From contig CAZQJS010000029.1 of assembly GCA_964593725.1 (NCBI GenBank), positions 1-37,591 on the forward strand: 37,591 nt of DNA. The letters run 5' to 3'. Origin of the DNA: JAIOSM01 sp964593725 (lineage in GTDB: Bacteria > Desulfobacterota > Desulfobacteria > Desulfobacterales > Desulfobacteraceae). The notes beneath the pieces are model-generated. The model worked only from the letters and a program-made list of their open reading frames with translations, did no database searches and was not told the origin of the DNA. A program made the position numbers and the translations under genes. Below, piece by piece: positions 7,405 through 14,900 of the stretch (the first letter of the stretch is position 1; every line of letters begins with the position of its first letter).

Positions 7405-9778
7405 AACCGACTCTCTCAATGCATTTTTTGAGTCCAGAGCCACAATCCTCTGGGGGATCCTCATTGTTGTCACCCTCGTATTTACACTTGTTTTCTATCC
7501 CGGGCGCGGCAAACTCAGTGTGTCTTATAATATAGGGGATGTGGCCACACGGGATATCAAGGCACCAAAAGATTTTTTTATTGAAGATAAAGAAGCTACA
7601 AAAAGAAAAATAAATGAGACCAGGGACTCAGTTCAGATTGTCTATGATTTTGATTCAAACCTGAAAGATGAAATAATCAAAAGGGTAAAAAAAAGTTTCA
7701 ACCCCTTAAGGCAGTTGATTGAAGCAGGTATAAACAAGAACATCTCAACTCCTCCCCCCTTTGAAACAATACTTAAAGAAAAACAAAAATTTGAGAAAAA
7801 CCTTGGAATAAATATAAGTAAGGGTGCCTTTAAAATCCTATACAAGAATAAGTTTTCCAAGGATATTGCCGGTAAAATCACCTATATAATATCTGAAATC
7901 ATGAACACCGGAGTGGTTGCCAACAAAGACCTTTTATTAAAAGAAAAAGACAAGGGTATTATTTTAAGGAACATAAATTCTTCAGAGGAGCAGCTGGTAA
8001 CAAAACTCAAGACATTTTACGGCATTGAACAGGCCCAGACAATGGTCAGAATAATTGGTGATCCTGTTTTAAAAAACATGAATTATAATCTAAGCAATTG
8101 TATAGTTGATCTGTGCCAGCTTCTTATCCGCCCCAACATCACTGTGAATAATAACGAAACAAAAAGAAGGATCCAGCAGGCTGTCTCTGAAATAAAGCCG
8201 GTATTATATAAAATAAAAGCCGGGGAAATGATTCTGCGGGAAGGTGAAATTGTAAGTGAGATTAAACTTGTTAAACTTAAAACCCTGACAAGCCAGATAC
8301 GTGATAATAACAGGTTTGGAAAGAGCGCAGGAATGGCCTTTGTAACTTTTCTCTGCCTGCTTGTTATATATATTCTTTTTCTAAAGGATCACTCTAAACT
8401 TCAAAATCACCATAGAAAGGATATGCTCTTTATTGCATCCATGCTGGTAATTTTTCTTTTGGTTGCAAAGGTTTCAATTCCCATGGCAAATCTGTCAATA
8501 CCCATTGCAAAGTCTGCAAGCAGAGGCCTCTCCCTGGATATGTCTTCTGTGGCAATTTTCATGGGGATACCTCTGCCTGCAGGTGCAATGACCATCTGCT
8601 TTTTCCTGGGCTTTGAGGTCGCCCTGTTTTTTGCCATTGCCCTGGCCATTCTGACTGCATTGCTGTTTTCAAGCAGTCTCCAGGTATTTATTTTCTTTTT
8701 TTTATCGGGCATAGTTGGTGCATACTGGATAAAAGAGTGTAAGGAGAGAAAGGATTTTATTATTGGCGGGTTGAAACTTGCTGTGTTTAATATGTTCATC
8801 ATATTTGCCCTGAGCATATATTCCTCTTCCAACCCCGAGATTATCATTATTCTCAAGGAAACAGCCCTTGCTTTTTCAGGAGGTGTTGTGTCAGGAATAA
8901 TAAGTGCAGGACTGACCCCTCTGATAGAGATGATCTTTGGTTATACAACAGAGATTAAACTCCTTGAATTTGCCAATCTTGATCAACCGATTATGAAGCG
9001 GCTTATGATTGAAGCACCAGGCACATATAACCATAGTGTAATTGTGGCAACCCTTGCTGAAGCGGCAGCATCGGCAATAAATGCCAACCGCCTTAAAACA
9101 AAGGTGTGTGCCTATTACCATGATATAGGAAAACTGGGTCAGCCCCTGTACTTTATTGAGAACCAGGCAAACGGTAAAAACAAACATGATAAAATTTCAC
9201 CCAGCATGTCAGCCCTTATTCTTATCAAACATGTAAAAAAGGGGATTGAACTTGCAAAGGAGAACAAACTGAGCACCGAGGTGATCGACACAATCCAGCA
9301 GCACCATGGCACAACTCTTATTAAATATTTCTACAACAAACATATACAGCAAAAAGGAGAAGACCAGGCAGACGAAGCAAATTTCAGATATCCAGGCCCC
9401 AAACCCCAGACCAGGGAAGCCGGCATTGTTATGCTGGCAGATGTTGTTGAAGCAGCCACCAGAACTTTGGAGCGCCCTACATCGGCACGGATACAGGGTA
9501 AAGTAAAAGACCTGATCAACAGCGTTTTTGCAGACGGCCAGCTGGACGAGTGTGAACTTACCTTAAAAGATCTCCACGAAATTGCCAGGAATTTTAATAA
9601 CATCCTCACAGGTATATACCACAGCAGAATTGACTATCCTGAAAAAAACAGGGAAAACCAAAAAGAGAAAAATGGAAAACCAAAAAATACTGATAAACAA
9701 CAGACAAAATCTGAAGAAGCTGCCCGGGGACAGAATCAGCAGAAAGACAGCACAGATCTTAAACGCCTTGGGATATAA
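7373..9778 (+). CDS. 7TM-HD domain phosphohydrolase (PgpH type, likely c-di-AMP phosphodiesterase)
   Basis: An 801-aa membrane protein with the PgpH/YqfF layout: one membrane helix at about 26-46, a large extracytoplasmic 7TMR-HDED domain (about 50-315), seven membrane helices (about 318-520), and a cytoplasmic HD hydrolase domain. HD metal ligands are visible as H554 in Y-N-H-S-V, H583-D584 in Y-Y-H-D-I-G-K and H644-H645 in Q-Q-H-H-G-T. PgpH in Listeria degrades cyclic di-AMP, so the same activity is inferred here. The C-terminal 45 residues are a charged Lys/Gln/Glu-rich tail translated from DNA that also encodes the N-terminus of YbeY in another frame. The start is ATG 7373, inside phoH. 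The phoH-HD-ybeY order matches that known from Firmicutes and other bacteria. Confidence 0.9.
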   Translation: MNKRILQKTNKTDSLNAFFESRATILWGILIVVTLVFTLVFYPGRGKLSVSYNIGDVATRDIKAPKDFFIEDKEATKRKINETRDSVQIVYDFDSNLKDEIIKRVKKSFNPLRQLIEAGINKNISTPPPFETILKEKQKFEKNLGINISKGAFKILYKNKFSKDIAGKITYIISEIMNTGVVANKDLLLKEKDKGIILRNINSSEEQLVTKLKTFYGIEQAQTMVRIIGDPVLKNMNYNLSNCIVDLCQLLIRPNITVNNNETKRRIQQAVSEIKPVLYKIKAGEMILREGEIVSEIKLVKLKTLTSQIRDNNRFGKSAGMAFVTFLCLLVIYILFLKDHSKLQNHHRKDMLFIASMLVIFLLVAKVSIPMANLSIPIAKSASRGLSLDMSSVAIFMGIPLPAGAMTICFFLGFEVALFFAIALAILTALLFSSSLQVFIFFFLSGIVGAYWIKECKERKDFIIGGLKLAVFNMFIIFALSIYSSSNPEIIIILKETALAFSGGVVSGIISAGLTPLIEMIFGYTTEIKLLEFANLDQPIMKRLMIEAPGTYNHSVIVATLAEAAASAINANRLKTKVCAYYHDIGKLGQPLYFIENQANGKNKHDKISPSMSALILIKHVKKGIELAKENKLSTEVIDTIQQHHGTTLIKYFYNKHIQQKGEDQADEANFRYPGPKPQTREAGIVMLADVVEAATRTLERPTSARIQGKVKDLINSVFADGQLDECELTLKDLHEIARNFNNILTGIYHSRIDYPEKNRENQKEKNGKPKNTDKQQTKSEEAARGQNQQKDSTDLKRLGI

Positions 9779-10175
9779 CAACCATGAAATTTCCATTTTA
9801 TTTACCAATGATGCTGAAATGGAAAAATTAAACTCAACCTGGCGGGGCATTAAAAAACCAACCAATGTGCTTTCATTCTCCATGATGGAAAACAGCGGCA
9901 GTGGCAGTAAAATGACCGGGTCAGGCAAACCAGATCTGCCGCCGGAAACAAACCTGATGGGTGATGTTGTAATATCCATTGAGACAGCTGCCAGGGAAGC
10001 AGACCAGGCAAAGATTACTCTGGAACAGAGATTATCCCAGCTCCTGATCCACGGCATACTGCATCTTATAGGTTTTGACCATGAAAAAGGAGGGGACATG
10101 GCAGAAAGAATGGAGCAGAAAAGCCTGGACCTCCTGCGGTTGATTGAAGATGATACAGACCTGTGTGCATTTTAG
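9672..10175 (+). CDS. ybeY: Endoribonuclease YbeY
   Basis: A 167-aa YbeY/UPF0054 metallo-endoribonuclease involved in 16S rRNA 3'-end maturation and ribosome quality control. The zinc signature H-G-I-L-H-L-I-G-F-D-H (HxxxHxxxxxH) is intact, and the N-x-x-W-R...P-T-N-V-L-S-F-S segment typical of the family is present. ATG 9672 gives M-E-N-Q-K-I-L-I-N-N-R-Q, an N-terminus like other YbeY proteins; an in-frame TTG at 9582 would add 30 implausible residues. The first 107 nt lie inside the HD-phosphohydrolase gene. An insertion of about 14 residues (S-G-S-G-S-K-M-T-G-S-G) sits before L-M-G-D-V-V-I-S. It is co-transcribed with phoH and the HD gene. Confidence 0.93.
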   Translation: MENQKILINNRQNLKKLPGDRISRKTAQILNALGYNNHEISILFTNDAEMEKLNSTWRGIKKPTNVLSFSMMENSGSGSKMTGSGKPDLPPETNLMGDVVISIETAAREADQAKITLEQRLSQLLIHGILHLIGFDHEKGGDMAERMEQKSLDLLRLIEDDTDLCAF

Positions 10176-10203
10176 AAATAGTTTTTTAAAAGGAGAATAA
10201 ATA

Positions 10204-10923
10204 ATGGCATATTTATCAGTAAATGTTGATCATGTTGCAACCCTGAGGGAGGCAAGGGGGGCTGAATACCCAGAACCTGTGGCAGCTGCCATTGCAGCAG
10301 AAACAGCTGGTGCACGGGGAGTTGTTGTACATTTAAGGGAAGATAGACGTCATATCCAGGTGCGGGATGTCAGGATATTAAGACAGATAGTGCGGACAAA
10401 ACTCATACTTGAGATGGCTGCCACAACAGCAGGCATAGGCATTGCCCTTGATATAAAACCCGATGTTGTAACACTTGTGCCTGAGAAACGTGAAGAACTT
10501 ACCACAGAAGGAGGTCTTGATATTATCTCCCACAGGGAAGCCATTGGCGAAGCAGTGTCAACTCTGAAAAACAATGGTATTGATGTGTGTATATTCATTG
10601 ATCCGGACCTGGACCAGATCCAGACAGCACACAGAATCGATGCAGATATGATTGAGCTGCACACAGGCGCTTTTTGCGATGCACCTTCAAAAAGCATAAG
10701 AGATGCTGAATTCACCCGCATTGTCAATGCGGTAAAAATCGGCAGCAAACTGAAACTTGGTGTCAATGCAGGACACGGCCTATGCTATAACACTATCCAG
10801 GCATTTAAGGGTCTGAATGAAATCGGTGAATTCAGTATCGGCCACAGTATTGTGTCAAGGGCTGTCATGACAGGCATGGATAGAGCTGTCAGGGACATGG
10901 TACAATTAATTAAGGAGTTATAA
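10204..10923 (+). CDS. pdxJ: Pyridoxine 5'-phosphate synthase PdxJ
   Basis: A 239-aa TIM-barrel enzyme that condenses 1-deoxy-xylulose 5-phosphate with 3-amino-2-oxopropyl phosphate to give pyridoxine 5'-phosphate, the last step of the DXP-dependent vitamin B6 route. The N-terminal N-V-D-H-V-A-T-L-R-E-A-R-G motif, V-H-L-R-E-D-R-R-H-I, the V-P-E-K-R-E-E-L-T-T-E-G-G active-site loop, and G-V-N-A-G-H-G-L near the C-terminus are all intact. Length is normal (about 240 aa). AAAGGAG lies 9 nt before the ATG, 28 bp after ybeY, so it is probably the last gene of the phoH transcript. It ends only 5 bp from the convergent channel gene. Confidence 0.97.
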   Translation: MAYLSVNVDHVATLREARGAEYPEPVAAAIAAETAGARGVVVHLREDRRHIQVRDVRILRQIVRTKLILEMAATTAGIGIALDIKPDVVTLVPEKREELTTEGGLDIISHREAIGEAVSTLKNNGIDVCIFIDPDLDQIQTAHRIDADMIELHTGAFCDAPSKSIRDAEFTRIVNAVKIGSKLKLGVNAGHGLCYNTIQAFKGLNEIGEFSIGHSIVSRAVMTGMDRAVRDMVQLIKEL

Positions 10924-10928
10924 TATAA

Positions 10929-11756
10929 CTATCCGTCACTATTAAGCCTGTTCCCGCAATATTTACAGAATCTTGCATCATTATCATGATTCCCGGCCCC
11001 GCAGACAGTGCAGCCTTCAACATGGTCATGCTTTTCCCTGGCCTTTGAAATCTCAGCAGTTACAATTCCCGTAGGGATTGCAATGATTGCATAACCTGTA
11101 ACCATTATAAAGGCAGAAAGAGCCTGGCCTGTATTTGTTTTTGGGGATATATCACCATACCCAACCGTTGTCAGGGTGACAACAGCCCAGTAGATACTGC
11201 GGGGTATGCTTGTGAAACCATTTTCCCCGCCTTCAATAAAATACATTATTGAACCGAAAATAATAACAAGAACTATGACAACAAACAGAAATACTGTGAT
11301 TTTGTGACGGCTTTTCCTTAATGCTCCCATAAGCACTTCTGCCTCTGTGAGGTGCTGTACAAGTTTAAGTACCCTGAAAATACGAAGAACCCGCAGGATT
11401 CTGATTATGAGCATAAACTGGGTGCCTGGAATGAATATACTGAAATATGTGGGTAAAAAGGCTAAAAGGTCAACAATACCAAAAAAACTGATCGAATATC
11501 TCAGGGGGCGGTCAACACAGAAGAGCCTTAAAAAATACTCCAATGTAAAAAGATAAGTAAAAAACCATTCGCCAAAGTACAGAAAACTACCATGGGCAGC
11601 CCGGATGGAGCCCACGCTGTCAAGCATGACCATAAATACACTTAATACTATACTGATGATCAGGAAAACATCAAACAGCTTGCCTGCTCTGGTATCTGCT
11701 TCAAATATAATTTCGTGGAGTTTATATCGAAATCGTTGCAAAAACTTTTCTTCCAT
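10929..11756 (-). CDS. Voltage-gated potassium channel with C-terminal zinc ribbon
   Basis: A 275-aa six-helix ion channel. Helices S1-S4 span about 28-135. S4 carries arginines at every third position (R119, R122, R125, R128), the voltage-sensor pattern. S5 (about 153-173), a pore helix and the selectivity filter T-V-G-Y-G-D (197-202) identify potassium selectivity, followed by S6 (about 212-236). After S6 the chain ends with a zinc ribbon, C249-x2-C252-N11-C264-x2-C267, instead of a large RCK or cyclic-nucleotide domain. The ribbon could act as a metal or redox sensor or an assembly domain; that is inference. It is transcribed toward pdxJ and divergently from the helicase gene. Confidence 0.93.
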   Translation of the reverse strand: MEEKFLQRFRYKLHEIIFEADTRAGKLFDVFLIISIVLSVFMVMLDSVGSIRAAHGSFLYFGEWFFTYLFTLEYFLRLFCVDRPLRYSISFFGIVDLLAFLPTYFSIFIPGTQFMLIIRILRVLRIFRVLKLVQHLTEAEVLMGALRKSRHKITVFLFVVIVLVIIFGSIMYFIEGGENGFTSIPRSIYWAVVTLTTVGYGDISPKTNTGQALSAFIMVTGYAIIAIPTGIVTAEISKAREKHDHVEGCTVCGAGNHDNDARFCKYCGNRLNSDG

Positions 11757-11900
11757 AATATCACCGAAAATATCATATGCTGTTTTTATAATAGTTTTAT
11801 TTTTGAGTGCTGTGAATAATTATCTTAACTTATTTATCCATCATAAAGACAGGTTTACATTTTGTCAATAATGGGTCAAAAAAACCACTTTGACAAACCA

Positions 11901-11929
11901 TTGACATGGCGCAGGAAAGCAGATAGATA
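11901..11929 (+). promoter_or_regulatory. Possible sigma-70 promoter abutting the helicase start
   Basis: A perfect -35 TTGACA at 11901-11906, a 17-bp spacer, and a weak -10 TAGATA at 11924-11929. Start of transcription would fall at about 11936, next to the first ATG at 11937, which has no ribosome site. The mRNA would then be leaderless, or translation would begin at the in-frame ATG 11994. A second TTGACA at 11890 has no matching -10. Confidence 0.4.
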
Positions 11930-11936
11930 AAAGACA

Positions 11937-14900
11937 ATGCACAATCATCCACTTGAAAATAAAAAACAGAAAACTGATCTTTCTTACAATACCATGGAAA
12001 AATTCAATAACATAATCGCTCTTGACTTTGAAACTTCCAGTAAAGGCAGAATATTCAGTATCGGAGCCATTTACAACAACAATGTGTTTAAGCTTGAAAA
12101 TATTAAAAATATTAAAGATGCCCTTTGCAAACTTGATCTGTTTGCAAAAGGAGCTGATTACATTCTTGGACACAATATTATTAACCATGATCTTGCAATT
12201 GTGAAACGTTTACATCCAGACACCCTGTTATTGAACATCCCTGTAATTGATACTCTATTCCTCTCTCCCCTTGCATTCCCCGAGAACCCTTACCATAAAC
12301 TTGTAAAAGGCTATAAACTCCTTAAAACCTGTAAAAACGATCCAGTTGCAGATGCAAGGATAGCCCTGGAGCTTTTCAAGGATGAAATCAATGCCTTTTC
12401 AGTGTTAAAGGAGAAGATGCCCGGGCTTTTGTCTTTTTTTGCCTTTGCCTTTAAAAAAGGTTCAGAACAACCTGATAACAAAAACTTCCATGGTATCAGA
12501 CAGTTTTTTGCATCATTGTCAGGAGTTGTTCCTGATGAGGAAGAGGCCTTTGAAATATTCAGGCAAATTACTAAAGATAAAATCTGTACAAATGGTTTTA
12601 AAAATATCCGGGATCACTATTCAGACACTCCGGAAAAAATCCCCTGCCTTGCCTATGTTATTTCATGGATATCAGTATCAGGAGGAAACTCCATACTGCC
12701 CTTCTGGGTTGACAGGGAGTTTAAGGAAACTTCAGGGATTTTAGAAAAATTAAGGTATTTCTGCGGTGATGATAAATGCAGTTATTGCAGGCAGAATAAT
12801 AACTCAAAAAAAATTTTACAAAAATATTTCGGATTTGATGATTTCAGAACTTTGAAAGACGGCAGAAAGCTTCAAAAAGATATTGTTGATGCAAGCCTGG
12901 CCGGAAAATCAATAATAGGCATCCTCCCTACCGGGGGAGGAAAATCCATATGTTACCAGATTCCTGCACTCCACAGATTTGAAAAACTCGGGGGGCTTGC
13001 CGTTGTAATCTCACCCCTTAAGGCCCTGATGAAGGACCAGGTTGATAATTTAAACAGGGCCACTGGGACAGAATACGCAGGTGCCATCAATGGAAGCCTT
13101 ACCATGCCTGAAAGGGCTGCTGTCATTGAAAAAGTCCGGCTGGGAGATATCGGCATTTTATATATCTCACCGGAACTGCTCAGGAACAAGAGCACCGCCT
13201 CTCTGCTTGAATCAAGGAATATCAGATACTGGATATTTGATGAAGCCCACTGCCTGTCAAAATGGGGGCATGATTTCAGACCCGATTACCTGAATGTCAC
13301 AGATTTCATTAATAAATATTGGAGAAAAACAGGCCTGGCACCTTTTATCTTAGCATATACAGCTACTGCTAAAAAAGATGTGCTGGATGAGATAAAAAGC
13401 CACTTTAAAGAGAAACTCAATTTAGAGCTTAAAACCTTTGCAGGCGGTGTGGACAGAGATAATCTTAATTTCCAGGTATGGCCGGTAACAGCATCTGCCA
13501 GGGATGATCTCATCTATACAACCTTAAGAGATACCCTTGAACAGCATGGAGGCAGTGGCATAGTTTATTGCTCAACAAGGAGGAAAACAGAAGAACTAAG
13601 CGACTTCCTTAACGCCCGGGGAATTAAATGCGGCTATTTCCATGCCGGAAGAAAGGAACCTGAAAAAAGAAATCTCCAGGATGGGTTTCTGGAAGGAAAA
13701 ATTGCTGTGATCTGTGCCACCAATGCCTTTGGCATGGGCATAGACAAACAGGATATACGCGTTGTTATCCATGCAGACATCCCAGGCTCCCTGGAAAACT
13801 ATCTTCAGGAAGCAGGCAGGGCAGGCAGGGACATGGAATATTCAGAATGCATACTATTATATGAAGAAGATGATATTGAAAACCAGTTTGCATCCAACAC
13901 ATATTCACGGCTCTCCATAAAGGATATAAAAAAAATCCTGGGAATCTTAAAAAAACGCGGAAAGACAACACCCGATATCATTATAACTCCGGGTGAAATA
14001 AAACGCCTCATTGGAGACAATTCCAACAATGACACAAAAATCAAAACCGGTGTAAGCTGGCTTGAACGCCAGGGCTTTTTAAAGCGGGACTTTAACAAAA
14101 CCCTTTTTTTCCAGGGCATACCCCTTGTCAAAAATATGGATGAGGCAGAAAAGAGAATTAAAGGTTTAAATCTGTCTTACAGGATGAAAAAGATCTACAA
14201 AGGAGTTCTGTTCTTTTTATTCAACGCTGATAAGGATTCAGTTGTTTCAGCGGACGATATAGCAGAATCAATTGCAACCATTACAGATGGTGATGAAAAA
14301 TTTATTGATTCAAAAAGAATTCTAATGGTTTTATCTGACATGTCAAAAGCTGGTTTAATTAAACAGGGAGCCATTTTAACAGCCTATGTAAAACCAAAGG
14401 GGAAAAACAGCTCCATAAAACTTTTAAAATATTTCTGCGATGTTGAAAACGAACTTATAAAACTGATGGAAGAGCTTGAACCTCTTACCGATCAGCTCCA
14501 TGATGGAAAAAATATAATCAACCTGAGATTGATGTCCCAGAAACTGAAGCGGAAAGGTTTTGAAAAAATCAATGCCGGTAGTGTTGAACTCATACTGCGT
14601 GCCATGGCAAATGACAAGGGAAAAAACAGTGGAAAAAGCTTGAGTATCACAGGCCGGCGCGGGATAGACCAGAGGGTGATCTATATGAAATTTCCCCTGG
14701 AAGAGATAAAAAAAAGAATCGCATTAAGGCAGTCTCTATCCATTGCAATACTGGAAAAAATTATTTCTCTTCTGCCGGATAATCTGGCCGCAGGAAGAGC
14801 AGAAGTTCTGGCAAGCTTTTTCATGACAGATATCCATGATGCAATCCAGTGGGATGTCAATCTTGCATCTTACAGCAAAGATGCATACATGGCCATTGAC

